Of a stretch of 43,013 nucleotides of DNA, positions 35,044 to 43,013 are shown piece after piece (the first letter of the stretch is position 1; every line of letters begins with the position of its first letter). The notes beneath the pieces are model-generated. The model was not told the DNA's origin and ran no database searches. It saw only the letters and a list, made by a program, of their open reading frames with translations. A program made the translations under genes and the position numbers. This DNA comes from Ereboglobus sp. (lineage in GTDB: Bacteria > Verrucomicrobiota > Verrucomicrobiia > Opitutales > Opitutaceae): contig JARKRC010000037.1 of assembly GCA_029974595.1 (NCBI GenBank), forward strand, positions 1 through 43,013, written 5' to 3'.

Positions 35044-35910
35044 CTATTTTAACTTTTTCAATGAAGTGCTCGCTACGAGCGATTTCATTTGCGCAATGGC
35101 GGCGGCGTTGAGTTGCAGGAGGCGGTCTTTTTGAGGCAGGTCCTGACGGATGAGGAGAGCGTTGATGCTTTCCATGTTGGAGAGGACGACCAGTTGCTCC
35201 AGCGTCGCTTCGTCGCGGATGTTGCCCTTGGCGGCGAGTTTCGGGTTTTCGCTCCGCCACTGGGCAGCGGTTTTTCCAAAGAGGGCCACGTTGAGCAGGT
35301 CGGCTTCGGATGCGTAAACGGCCGTGACTTGCTCGCGTGTCACGATCGCCGGGATGATCTGCTCGCGAATGGCATCGGTGTGGATGCGATAATTGATTTT
35401 CGAGAGTGTGCGCTGGAGGTTCCATTCGAGGTTTTTACGCTGGTTGTCCTCGATTTGCAGGCGCTTGTATTCGGTAATCAGATACAGTTTGAATTCGGAC
35501 GAAATCCACGTCGCAAACTCAAATGCAATATCCACATGCGCAAAGGTGCCTCCATACCTGCCGGACTTGGAAACAATACCTATCGCATTTGTGGACTCAA
35601 CCCAGCGCTGCGGTGACAACACAAAATAGTTGCTTCCCGCCTCGTTTTTAAACCCCTCGAATTCGATGGGTTTAAAATTGGGGTTATTCAGCATTTCCCA
35701 AAGGCCGACAAACTCAATCGTGGCACGACTCCGCAGCCAGTTGGCAATGACCGCAGTGGGATTGTCGGCATTTCTGAATCTGGCAATATCGGTAAGCGAT
35801 ATGAACGCGCCCGCGCCTGTCTCATAAAGCACGACTTCCGTTCCTTGAACGGTGAGAGTGTCTGTTTTCGATTTGGGCGGCATGGCGGATGGCGTGAGCT
35901 TGCGTTTCAT
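35044..35910 (-). CDS. KilA-N domain DNA-binding protein
   Basis: 288 aa from the ATG at 35910, whose ATGA overlaps the nuoD stop codon; this coupling decides the start. The KilA-N domain covers about 22-155: ISLTDIARFRNADNPTAVIA, IEFVGLWEMLNNPNFKPIEF, NAIGIVSKSGRYGGTFAHVD, and IAFEFATWISSEFKLYLITEY. The C-terminal half (YRIHTDAIREQIIP, VYASEADLLNVALFGKTAAQW) is conserved in the stand-alone bacterial version of the family. KilA-N is a phage and DNA-virus DNA-binding domain; the function of chromosomal copies is unknown. The first half of the gene is less GC-rich than the nuo genes, suggesting transfer. It interrupts the operon between nuoD and nuoE without breaking transcription. Confidence 0.92.
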   Translation of the reverse strand: MKRKLTPSAMPPKSKTDTLTVQGTEVVLYETGAGAFISLTDIARFRNADNPTAVIANWLRSRATIEFVGLWEMLNNPNFKPIEFEGFKNEAGSNYFVLSPQRWVESTNAIGIVSKSGRYGGTFAHVDIAFEFATWISSEFKLYLITEYKRLQIEDNQRKNLEWNLQRTLSKINYRIHTDAIREQIIPAIVTREQVTAVYASEADLLNVALFGKTAAQWRSENPKLAAKGNIRDEATLEQLVVLSNMESINALLIRQDLPQKDRLLQLNAAAIAQMKSLVASTSLKKLK

Positions 35911-37178
35911 CGGTCGCATTCGCCCATGACGAAGTCCAGCGAACCCAGGATGGAAACGATGTCGGTCATCATGACGCCTTTGCAGAGCTTCGGCAGGATC
36001 GAGAGCGTGCAGAACGAGGGGCTGCGGATTTTCATGCGCCACGGGACTCCCCCACCCTTGCTCACGATGTAGAAGCCGAGCGCGCCTTTCGGATTTTCAG
36101 CTTCGAAGTAGGCTTCGCCAGCAGGCATTTGCGGGCCGGCGGTCACGATCATGAAGTTGTTGATGAGCTCCTCCATTTTTGTGAGCACCTTGTCCTTGCG
36201 CGGGGCAAAAATACGGCGCGCCTCGTCGCTGTCGGCGGCATACCAAGGGCCGTCGGGCATGTTTTTGATGACCTGCCGGACGATGCGCACGGACTGGCGG
36301 ATTTCCTCGCCGCGACAGAGATAGCGGTCGTAACAATCGCCGGTGGTGCCGACGGGGACATCGAACTCGTATTTCTCGTAGCCGCTGTAAGGTTTGTCTT
36401 TGCGGAGGTCGAACGAGGGGCCGGAGCCGCGGAGATTCGGACCGGTGAGACCGTAGCCGAGCGCGTCCTCCTTGCTTATGACGCCAATGCCGACCGTGCG
36501 GTCGAGGAAGATTTTGTTGCGCGTGAGCATCGCGAGCATCTCTTCGAGGCGCGGGAGAAACTGGTCGCAAAAGGCGCTGACGCGGCCGAGCCAGCCTTCG
36601 GGCAAATCGCGTGCGAGGCCGCCGATGCGTGTGTAGCTGGTGGTGAAACGCGCGCCGGTCAGCTCCTCGAAAAGCGTGTAGAGTTTTTCGCGCTCGGTGA
36701 ACTGGTAGAGGAAGGGCGTCCATGCGCCGGTATCCATCGCGAATGAGCCAAAGCCGAGCAGATGCGAGGAAATGCGCGCGAGCTCGGCGACGAGCACGCG
36801 AATGGCTTCGCAACGCGGCGGAACTTTCAGGCCGGCGAGCTGTTCGACGGCGATGGCGTAGGCGACGTTGTTGGCGAGCGGCGCGAGATAATCCAGCCGG
36901 TCCGTATAGGGCACGAACTGGTTGTAGGTCATGTTCTCGGCGATCTTTTCATCGCCGCGATGCAAGTAGCCGATGACGGGCTCGCAATGGGTGACGGTGT
37001 CGCCGTCGAGTTCCAGTTGCAGGCGGAGCACGCCGTGCGTGGACGGGTGCGAGGGTCCCATCGAGAGGGACATTTTTTCGGTGTCGAAAATGGGCGTGTC
37101 ATCAGGCAGCCCCCCGCCCGCGGCGGCGGTGGCGTTCTTGGCGGCGTTGTCCTGAAAAGTGTATTCGGTCGGCGGCAT
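35907..37178 (-). CDS. nuoD: NADH-quinone oxidoreductase subunit D
   Basis: 423 aa, the 49-kDa-type subunit forming the quinone site with NuoB. GPSHPSTHGVLR (41-52) is the quinone-site beta-hairpin. CEPVIGYLHRGDEKIAE and TGPNLRGSG are family signatures, and the C-terminus ends ILGSLDFVMGECDR, as typical. Separate from NuoC. Its stop codon overlaps the KilA-N start by four bases. The spacer upstream (37179-37301) contains heptamer arms. Confidence 0.97.
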   Translation of the reverse strand: MPPTEYTFQDNAAKNATAAAGGGLPDDTPIFDTEKMSLSMGPSHPSTHGVLRLQLELDGDTVTHCEPVIGYLHRGDEKIAENMTYNQFVPYTDRLDYLAPLANNVAYAIAVEQLAGLKVPPRCEAIRVLVAELARISSHLLGFGSFAMDTGAWTPFLYQFTEREKLYTLFEELTGARFTTSYTRIGGLARDLPEGWLGRVSAFCDQFLPRLEEMLAMLTRNKIFLDRTVGIGVISKEDALGYGLTGPNLRGSGPSFDLRKDKPYSGYEKYEFDVPVGTTGDCYDRYLCRGEEIRQSVRIVRQVIKNMPDGPWYAADSDEARRIFAPRKDKVLTKMEELINNFMIVTAGPQMPAGEAYFEAENPKGALGFYIVSKGGGVPWRMKIRSPSFCTLSILPKLCKGVMMTDIVSILGSLDFVMGECDR

Positions 37179-37194
37179 TGCGGAAAAGTGGAGC

Positions 37195-37309
37195 GTGAAA
37201 ATTGGAAATTGAAAACGGGAGGGAAAATGCGGATTCGGTTTCGCGGCGCGAACGGCGGTTTTGTTCGGTGGTTTGGATTTTTAATTCCTAATTTCTACTT
37301 CCTAATTTT
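37195..37309. repeat. Inverted heptamer arms between nuoC and nuoD
   Basis: GTGAAAA, TTGGAAA, TTGAAAA, CGGGAGG (37195-37222) lie on the nuoD side. TAATTCC, TAATTTC, TACTTCC, TAATTTT (37282-37309) lie on the nuoC side and overlap its stop codon. The same two vocabularies, in the same relative order, bracket the trpB/RCC1 spacer at 13342-13493. Confidence 0.85.
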
Positions 37310-37976
37310 TCTGCGTGCGCTCGTTCCAGCTTTCGTCCTTGGCGCGCGGTTCGGCTTCGGAGAGGTTCAATTCGCCGCCGCTCGACGCGACAAACGGCCC
37401 GCCGGCCATCGGCGCAGGGATGACTTTGGTTTTGGTTTCCCCGGCGACTTCGGGATCGGGCAGCTCGCCTTCGATGCCCGCGAGGGGAAACTCCTTGCGC
37501 AGCGGATAATGCGGATAGCCGTCCCACATGAGGATGCGGCGCAGATCCGGGTGACCCGTGAAAACGATGCCGAACATGTCGAATGTCTCGCGTTCGTGCC
37601 AGTTTGCGACCGGCCAGATCGCGGCGACACTGGGCATTTCCGGCTCGGTGTCGCTCGCACAATCGGCCGCGACGCGCAGATACGCCCCCGGGGCGCGTTC
37701 GGTGGAGAGCAAATGCCACACGACCGTGAAACGCGGCGAAGCGCCTTCGGCCCAGTCGATCGCCGTGAGATCGGCGAGCATGTCGTAGCCGCGCACATCG
37801 CGCAGGTGCGTGAGAACGGCAACCGCGTCGGCGGCAGGTACATTCACCGCCGGATGGTCTGCCGAGGCGCGCGGTGTGATTTTGTCCGCGATTTGCGAAA
37901 AGCTTTCATGCAAGGCGGCGATGATGGCTGAACCCGCGGCAGCGGATGTGGTGGCGGTGGTATTGGCGGCGGACAT
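37302..37976 (-). CDS. nuoC: NADH-quinone oxidoreductase subunit C
   Basis: 224 aa, the 30-kDa-type peripheral subunit of complex I. Signature WHERETFDMFGI (126-137), HPDLRRIL (142-149) and HYPLRKEFP (156-164). An Ala/Thr-rich N-terminal tail of about 18 residues and a charged C-terminal tail (LSEAEPRAKDESWNERTQKN) exceed the core; the final codons run into a heptamer word arm. Follows nuoB after 41 bp. Confidence 0.96.
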   Translation of the reverse strand: MSAANTTATTSAAAGSAIIAALHESFSQIADKITPRASADHPAVNVPAADAVAVLTHLRDVRGYDMLADLTAIDWAEGASPRFTVVWHLLSTERAPGAYLRVAADCASDTEPEMPSVAAIWPVANWHERETFDMFGIVFTGHPDLRRILMWDGYPHYPLRKEFPLAGIEGELPDPEVAGETKTKVIPAPMAGGPFVASSGGELNLSEAEPRAKDESWNERTQKN

Positions 37977-38017
37977 TTTTCAAAATTTTTCTGTTTCGGG
38001 TTTTCCGGTCTCTGCAG

Positions 38018-38539
38018 TCAGCCTTTGTTCTCCTCCTTGAACAGCCTGCCGCCCGAACGCTCGCGACCGATTTTGTCCTGCATCTTCACCAAGGCGTCCA
38101 GCACAGCCTCGGGGCGCGGAGGACAGCCGCTGATATACACATCGACGGGCAAAATCCGGTCCACGCCCTGCATCGTCGCGTAGCTGCGATACATGCCCCC
38201 GGTGCTCGCGCAAGCGCCCATCGCGATCACCCATTTTGGCGACGCCATCTGGTCGTAAATGCGGCGGATATGCGGAGCCATTTTATAAGTGACCGTGCCG
38301 GCCACAATCATGCAGTCCGACTGGCGCGGCGAAAAACGCATCACCTCGGCGCCAAAACGCGAAATATCAAAGCGCGCCCCGCCCGCCGCCATGAGCTCGA
38401 TGCCGCAGCACGCGAGCCCCATCGGCATGGGCCAGATCGAGTTGGCACGAATCCAGTTGATCACCGCGTCCAGACGGGTGACGACGATGTCGCCCTCGAT
38501 CGCCGAGTTATAAATCGCTTCTTTGTTCGCAGTAACCAT
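38018..38539 (-). CDS. nuoB: NADH-quinone oxidoreductase subunit B
   Basis: 173 aa from the ATG at 38539; the open frame has a TTG five codons upstream, which I reject. The PSST-type subunit holds cluster N2 and part of the quinone site. Its ligands are the tandem Cys44-Cys45 (GLACCGIEL), Cys110 (AMGACAST) and Cys139 ([10 protein letters not shown]). Typical length. It is the first gene of this operon: nuoA, which usually precedes it, is not here, and the 307 bp upstream cannot hold it. Confidence 0.97.
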   Translation of the reverse strand: MVTANKEAIYNSAIEGDIVVTRLDAVINWIRANSIWPMPMGLACCGIELMAAGGARFDISRFGAEVMRFSPRQSDCMIVAGTVTYKMAPHIRRIYDQMASPKWVIAMGACASTGGMYRSYATMQGVDRILPVDVYISGCPPRPEAVLDALVKMQDKIGRERSGGRLFKEENKG

Positions 38540-38846
38540 TGTAGTAAAAAACAATTATCAGCCGGAAACCGGCAAACGTAATGTCGCCCTCCTTGCACGC
38601 AAGGTCTTTTATGCCGCGGACACCCTCTTGATTCACCGGTCTATTTCTGAAATAAGAAGCTAACTTGAAAGAAATTGCGCGATTCACCAGATATTCCGTC
38701 CCCTTTCTTGATTTTCCTCAAGCATTCGCATTTCGCGACACCGCAAAGTGCTCTGTGTTTTGGCCGCCTGTCCGTATTGATTAAATCATCGTAATTCATA
38801 AAAAATCCGGCATCTGCACCCGCAATCCGCCCGATTTATTCCTCTC
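38540..38846. promoter_or_regulatory. Divergent promoter region, nuo operon and oxidoreductase
   Basis: 307 bp with no gene. On the minus strand GATAAT lies close to the nuoB start, preceded by the small dyad GCCGG-TTT-CCGGC (38561-38573); this may be a -10 element with an operator-like hairpin, but no good -35 is seen. A second dyad, CTTGC-AC-GCAAG, lies at about 38602-38613. On the plus strand TTGATT, 16 nt, TAAAAA (about 38777-38804) is a possible promoter for the oxidoreductase gene. All are by-eye matches. Confidence 0.35.
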
Positions 38847-39926
38847 ATGGCACACCAAAAATCCGACGGCATGAACCATGCCCCCCAAGGCAAACCCTCT
38901 CCCGTGGTAAAACCGGGCGAATTCGCCTTTGCCGCCGCGCACCTCGACCACGGCCACATCCACGGCCAGTGCAACGGCCTGCTCGAAGCCGGTGCCGAAT
39001 TGAAGTGGGTTTACGACCCCGATCCGCAAAAAGTCGCCGCCTTCCGAAAAAAATATCCCCAAGCCCGCGCCGCCCGTTCGCTCGACGAAATCCTCGCGCA
39101 GCCCGACATCAAACTCGTCGCCGCCGCCGCAATCCCCAACGAACGCGGCCCGATCGGCTGTCGCGTGATGGACGCCGGGAAGGACTATTTCACCGATAAA
39201 ACGCCCTTCACCACCCTCGCCCAACTCGACCAGGCCAAGGCTGCCGTCGCGCGCACCGGTCGCAAATACATGGTGTATTTCAGCGAACGCCTCCACGTCG
39301 AAGCCGCGATGCACGCCGGTGATCTCGTGCATGGCGGCGCCATCGGACGCGTCATCCAGGTCATCGGTCTCGGCCCCCACCGCCTGAACAAGGCGTCCCG
39401 CCCCGCGTGGTTTTTCAAAAAAGAGCAATACGGCGGCATTCTCTGCGATATCGGCAGCCACCAATACGAACAATTTCTCCACTACACCGGTGCGACCGAC
39501 GCCACCATCGCGGAAGCCAGCGTCGCCAACTACAACAACCCCGACACACCCGAACTGGAGGATTTCGGCCAGTCCATCCTCATCGGCAACAACGGCGCGA
39601 CAAGCTACGTCCGCGTGGACTGGTTCACGCCCGACGGCCTCGGCACCTGGGGCGACGGCCGCACGATCATCCTCGGCACCAAAGGCTACATCGAACTCCG
39701 CAAATACATCGACGTGGCCCGCGAAAAAACCGGTGGGCACGTGTATCTGGTGAACGACGAAGGCGAGCAGCACATCAACGTCGCCGGCAAGGTCGGCTAC
39801 CGCTTTTTTGGACAATTGATCCTCGATTGCCTGAACCGCACCGAAAACGCGATGACGCAAGCGCACGCCTTCAAGGCCGCCGAGCTCTGCCTGAAAGCGC
39901 AGGCAAAAGCCGTGAGGATTGCGTAA
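38847..39926 (+). CDS. Gfo/Idh/MocA family oxidoreductase
   Basis: 359 aa, probably cytoplasmic as no signal peptide is visible. The N-terminal Rossmann fold starts at about residue 26 (FAFAAAHLDHGHIHGQCNGL) with an HGHIHG segment in place of a clear G-x-G-x-x-G, so the cofactor loop is unusual. TDKTPF (116-121) takes the place of the common EKP motif and retains the lysine. The C-terminal domain has CDIGSHQ (200-206), the D-x-x-x-H catalytic pair of the family. Only distantly like the exported homologue at 386-1714. Monocistronic, divergent from nuo. A role in sugar or inositol-type oxidation is inferred; the substrate is unknown. Confidence 0.9.
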   Translation: MAHQKSDGMNHAPQGKPSPVVKPGEFAFAAAHLDHGHIHGQCNGLLEAGAELKWVYDPDPQKVAAFRKKYPQARAARSLDEILAQPDIKLVAAAAIPNERGPIGCRVMDAGKDYFTDKTPFTTLAQLDQAKAAVARTGRKYMVYFSERLHVEAAMHAGDLVHGGAIGRVIQVIGLGPHRLNKASRPAWFFKKEQYGGILCDIGSHQYEQFLHYTGATDATIAEASVANYNNPDTPELEDFGQSILIGNNGATSYVRVDWFTPDGLGTWGDGRTIILGTKGYIELRKYIDVAREKTGGHVYLVNDEGEQHINVAGKVGYRFFGQLILDCLNRTENAMTQAHAFKAAELCLKAQAKAVRIA

Positions 39927-39954
39927 GCGCCAAATAAGGAGTGCGCCGTCAGCG

Positions 39955-40296
39955 CCTGAAGATTACCCACAAGTTGGCGTAGAACTGCGAATGCCTTTCG
40001 TAGCGCAGGCGCGACACGGAGATTGCCCCAAATCACTCGGGCATCGATTGGTCCGGGGAGCGCACGCGTCTCGCGTGCTGCGTTGGGCGTCCCGCCCAAC
40101 GCTTTCGGTGCGGAACGGACAAAACGCATCCGCGATTTCTCCACCTCCGGGCTCTTGCCATTGTGGCACGAGCGCTCCGCCCGTGTCAGGCTTCGGCGGG
40201 ACGCCAAAGCCCACACGCGAGACGCGTGTGCTCCCCAGACATCCCAATCCCTCTCATCTCGGGCATGCCTGCGCTGACTTGTGGGTAATCTTCAGG
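39955..40296. repeat. Element bounded by 20-bp perfect inverted repeats
   Basis: CCTGAAGATTACCCACAAGT at 39955-39974 is repeated in exact inverted orientation at 40277-40296, and similarity extends imperfectly outwards. Inside, a second inverted pair of a different repeat (40055-40077, reading GGGGAGCGCACGCGTCTCGC..., versus the complement of about 40213-40235) each adjoins a GGCGTCCCGCC hairpin. No coding sequence is seen in 39927-40325. It could be a miniature inverted-repeat element or a large terminator-like fold between the two convergent genes. Confidence 0.75.
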
Positions 40297-40325
40297 TCAG
40301 CGCTCCGCGCTCCTGGCAAAATGCA

Positions 40326-42845
40326 TCACTTCGCCACCTTCACGCGCAATACCGAATATGAATACGGCGGCAGCGTGCGCGCAAACATGCCCGCGCTGCC
40401 GCGCGCCTTCGCATCGGGCAGCGTGACGGTTTCACGCCTCGGAGAGATTTTTTGAGGAGCCTCGAACGTGTTCACATCATCCAGGCTCTTCGACGTGAGC
40501 ACCGTAACCCGGACGGCGGTGACTTTTGCGCCGCCAAAGTCGATCTCAACCGCCTGCTCCCCGGCGCCCGGATTCACGGCATGCACGATGATCTCGCCGG
40601 TTTTTGCATCGCGCCCGGCGACGGCGTAGAGCGCCGCGGGCGGCTTGCGTTCGCCTTGCAGGATCAATTCGCCGTCGAGGTAACATTTCACCGAGCCGCC
40701 GCGCATCTCGACGCGCACATCATACCAGCGTCCCGCCTCGATCCTGCCCGCCTTCGAATCAACCGCGGCACCGCCGAGATCCAGGCCGAAGCGTGTGTTT
40801 TTGTGGCTGCCCAGATTGAGACGGCCCGCCGAGCCGTCGCGCTCGACCTGGAAGAAAATCTGGAATCCCTCCTCGCCCTTCGTCTTGCGGGCCTTGAGCG
40901 AAAGCGTACAATCGCGCCACGCCGCGTCGCCCGCGACGGCGCGCACATCATAAACGCCGGGATTGTCCTGGCGCAGCGAACGGCCGCCTTCAGACACGGT
41001 CCATTTTCCTGCGCCGGACATTTTCCATGTGAGCGCATCGCCGGCGGCGAGTTCGCTCCCGTCCGCGCCGGTCACGCGCACGTCCTTGAACTCCGCCTGG
41101 CTTTTCCAGGTGCCGACGCCGATTTTTCCCGGATACGAAGGCGCGGGCGGCGGCGGCAATTCGAGTTTCACCGGCAAAACGGCATCCGGGCGGTTGAGCG
41201 CGTAGAGTTTTTGCACGTGATACGACGGCGTGGCGAACACACGCGTATTGTCGAACCAGATCAAATCGGGCGCCCACTGCGTCGCGCCCTGCTTCGCAAA
41301 CAACGGCGCGTAGGCGGCCATCGTGACAACGTCGGCGTTGCGCAGCAGGCCCGTCATGAACGCGGCCTCGGAGAGCGCGGCGCGGAGTGTGTTGCGGCGG
41401 TCGCGTTCGTGCGCGGCGAATTCACCCGCGAAAACTTTCGGGCCGTCGCGGTCGTAGCTGTCATAGCGGGCGGCGTTGGAGAAAAACCACGAGGGCGGTC
41501 GGTAGTAATGCTCATCGACGATGTCGGCGGGCATAGGCGGCTTGCCGTCCTCGCCGCGGAATTTTTTCCATGCGAGTTTCCACCACTCGTCGTCCACGCC
41601 GGGGCCGGATGTCGTTATCAGGACGATGTCGGGATGCTTCGCCTTCAGGGCGTCATAAAAAACCTTGTAGCGCTCGAAATACTGCGGCCCCCATTGCTCA
41701 TTTCCGATGCCGAGATATTTCAGGCGGAACGGCCCAGGGTGTCCCATCGCGGCGCGCACGCCGCCCCATTTGCTCGTCGCGGGACCGTTCGCGAATTCGA
41801 TCAGGTCGAGCGCGTCCTGCACATAGGGGCCGAGCTTCGCGAGCGGCACGAGCTGTTTGGATTGATACTGGCACGCCATGCCGCAGTTGATGATCGGCAC
41901 CGGCTCCGCGCCAATGTCCTCGCATAACTGGAAATACTCGAAAAATCCCAGCCCGCAGGTCTGGTAATACTGCGGCGCGTGATCCTTCCGCAGCGCGTGC
42001 TGCCAGCGGCTCCAATTCTGCGGACGTTCGGCAATGTCACCCACGGTGTCCTTCCAGCGGTAGGCGTTGGCGAGATCGGCGCCCTCGACAATGCAGCCGC
42101 CGGGAAACCGCAGGAAGCCGGGTTTCATGTCGGCAAGCATTTTCACCATGTCGGCGCGCAGGCCGTTGCGGCGTTTTTTCCAAGTGTTTTCCGGGAAAAG
42201 CGAAACGACATCCAAATCGACGCGCCCCGCCCCGCCGGTCGCGAGCACCACGAGACGCGCGCGCGGAGTCGTAGCGGCGCTCTTGAACGACGCCTCGTAT
42301 TTTTGCCACGCATCGGCTTTCAGGGACGGGATTTCAGCCTGCCCGATGACCTGTCCGGTTTCGTCCTCGAGCCGCACGCCGAGCGCGCCGGTGAAGCCGT
42401 CGAGCGCGCGGGCGCGAACGGAAAACAAATACTTCTCGCCGGATTTCACCGCGATGCCGCCGAAGCCGTGGTTGGCGATGCCGAAACCCCGGCCGGCATC
42501 GCGAATCGCGAGCCGCGCGAAGTGGGTGTTCTTTTTGTTCAGCGGACGGTCGTCCGAAATGGAAAGCACCGCGTCCGCGCCGCGATTGACGGTGCCCCAG
42601 GAATAAAGCGCCTCGGCATGTTCAAAGGAGCGATTTTGCACGAGCTCGGCATAAATCCCGCCGTCCGCGCCATAGTTGATGTCCTCAAAAAACACCCCGT
42701 GCATGACCGGGGAAACCGCAATGCCCTGCGCCGCCGTGTCGATGACGATGCGGGATGCGGCGGGAGAGGCGGTGACGGCAGTCGGACGAGCCGCCGTAAA
42801 AAGACAAACCGCCGCCAGTGCTGCGCAGATCCCTGAAGTCTTCAT
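40326..42845 (-). CDS. Exported alpha-L-arabinofuranosidase, GH51
   Basis: 839 aa from the ATG at 42845, chosen because a GGAGG lies 4 nt upstream and a signal peptide follows (ICAALAAVCLFTAARPTAVTA). An N-terminal carbohydrate-binding-like beta-sandwich (about 100-215) precedes the TIM barrel (about 240-500). Glu383 in GIGNEQWG is the acid/base and Glu475 in FAGEFAAHE the nucleophile. A LamG/DUF1080-like jelly-roll (about 560-735; WKSQAEFKDVRVTG, CYLDGELILQGE) is inserted before the C-terminal beta-domain (HAVNPGAGEQAVEID). Predicted to release arabinose from arabinan or arabinoxylan in the periplasm, complementing the GH43 at 21361. Much longer than the usual 500-660 aa because of the insert. 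Confidence 0.94.
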   Translation of the reverse strand: MKTSGICAALAAVCLFTAARPTAVTASPAASRIVIDTAAQGIAVSPVMHGVFFEDINYGADGGIYAELVQNRSFEHAEALYSWGTVNRGADAVLSISDDRPLNKKNTHFARLAIRDAGRGFGIANHGFGGIAVKSGEKYLFSVRARALDGFTGALGVRLEDETGQVIGQAEIPSLKADAWQKYEASFKSAATTPRARLVVLATGGAGRVDLDVVSLFPENTWKKRRNGLRADMVKMLADMKPGFLRFPGGCIVEGADLANAYRWKDTVGDIAERPQNWSRWQHALRKDHAPQYYQTCGLGFFEYFQLCEDIGAEPVPIINCGMACQYQSKQLVPLAKLGPYVQDALDLIEFANGPATSKWGGVRAAMGHPGPFRLKYLGIGNEQWGPQYFERYKVFYDALKAKHPDIVLITTSGPGVDDEWWKLAWKKFRGEDGKPPMPADIVDEHYYRPPSWFFSNAARYDSYDRDGPKVFAGEFAAHERDRRNTLRAALSEAAFMTGLLRNADVVTMAAYAPLFAKQGATQWAPDLIWFDNTRVFATPSYHVQKLYALNRPDAVLPVKLELPPPPAPSYPGKIGVGTWKSQAEFKDVRVTGADGSELAAGDALTWKMSGAGKWTVSEGGRSLRQDNPGVYDVRAVAGDAAWRDCTLSLKARKTKGEEGFQIFFQVERDGSAGRLNLGSHKNTRFGLDLGGAAVDSKAGRIEAGRWYDVRVEMRGGSVKCYLDGELILQGERKPPAALYAVAGRDAKTGEIIVHAVNPGAGEQAVEIDFGGAKVTAVRVTVLTSKSLDDVNTFEAPQKISPRRETVTLPDAKARGSAGMFARTLPPYSYSVLRVKVAK

Positions 42846-43013
42846 AATGCCTCCATCAGACACATCCCTCGCACGAGGCCGATCCCAAAAGCATTTTACC
42901 GTCAGCACGGCGCGTGCGACAGGGAGGGGCGGCGTCCCCGCCGCCCGACGCGACGCAGTCGCGCCCGGTTTGGATCGCCCGCGATTTGGAAAAACTACGC
43001 GCACATTGTGGCG
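42846..43013. other. Upstream region of the GH51 gene with a GC-rich hairpin
   Basis: Contains the GH51 ribosome binding site (GGAGG at about 42850-42854 read on the minus strand) and a perfect 8-bp stem GGGCGGCG-TCCC-CGCCGCCC (42927-42946), of the same style as the dispersed hairpins at 40080-40100. No gene start is seen before the window ends. Confidence 0.6.

Noticed and set aside
38540-38846. Hidden nuoA
   Set aside because: No frame of about 120 codons with three TM segments exists here.

Overview
The window is GC-rich bacterial chromosome, most likely from a member of the Verrucomicrobiota close to Opitutaceae. This is inferred from the mixture of arylsulfatase, GH43 and GH51 glycosidases and Gfo/Idh/MocA oxidoreductases, the RCC1/Ig surface protein with a Gly-rich, hydrophobic, Arg-ended tail, and the small XRE regulator. 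Nothing in the sequence fixes genus or species. Shine-Dalgarno motifs are mostly weak or absent; the GH51 gene is a clear exception.

Layout. 1-5.6 kb (+): an exported Gfo/Idh/MocA oxidoreductase, a type I sulfatase and an exported HEAT-repeat protein. 5.9-10.8 kb (-): an efflux operon of TolC-like outer membrane protein, HlyD-like adaptor and a fused double ABC-2 permease, with no ATPase gene. 10.9-13.3 kb (+): an exported protein of unknown function and a lone trpB. 13.5-16.7 kb (-): a large chimeric surface protein (seven RCC1 repeats, Ig domains, pectate-lyase-like beta-helix, sorting-type tail). 16.9-17.6 kb: a small unknown gene divergent from an XRE regulator, with two related 18-bp operators between them. 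17.8-22.4 kb: homoserine dehydrogenase (-), then (+) a DUF374 acyltransferase, a cation diffusion facilitator and a GH43 glycosidase. 22.4-38.5 kb (-): a complex I operon in the order nuoB-C-D-[KilA-N]-E-F-[four-helix bundle]-G-H-I-J-K-L-M-N, without nuoA. 38.8-43 kb: a second Gfo/Idh/MocA oxidoreductase (+) and an exported GH51 arabinofuranosidase (-).

The most striking feature is not a gene. Most spacers, especially inside the nuo operon, carry arms of about 27-31 nt built from degenerate iterated words: usually four heptamers or three nonamers. The arms obey a polarity rule. A purine-rich arm follows the stop codon of the upstream gene and the complementary pyrimidine-rich arm directly precedes the next start codon, so the intercistronic RNA can fold into long, sometimes nested, hairpins. 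Different junctions use different word vocabularies, and distant loci share vocabularies. In one junction (nuoF-nuoG) the loop position is occupied by a gene for a four-helix-bundle (S23/IVS-type) protein whose own N- and C-termini are encoded by the arms. I infer an undescribed dispersed repeat family, perhaps mobile, for which the four-helix-bundle gene is the candidate partner.

Functionally, the sulfatase, GH43, GH51, PL1-like protein and Gfo/Idh/MocA genes suggest a degrader of plant or algal polysaccharide. The nuo genes supply NADH:quinone oxidoreductase. hom and trpB are isolated amino-acid biosynthesis genes.
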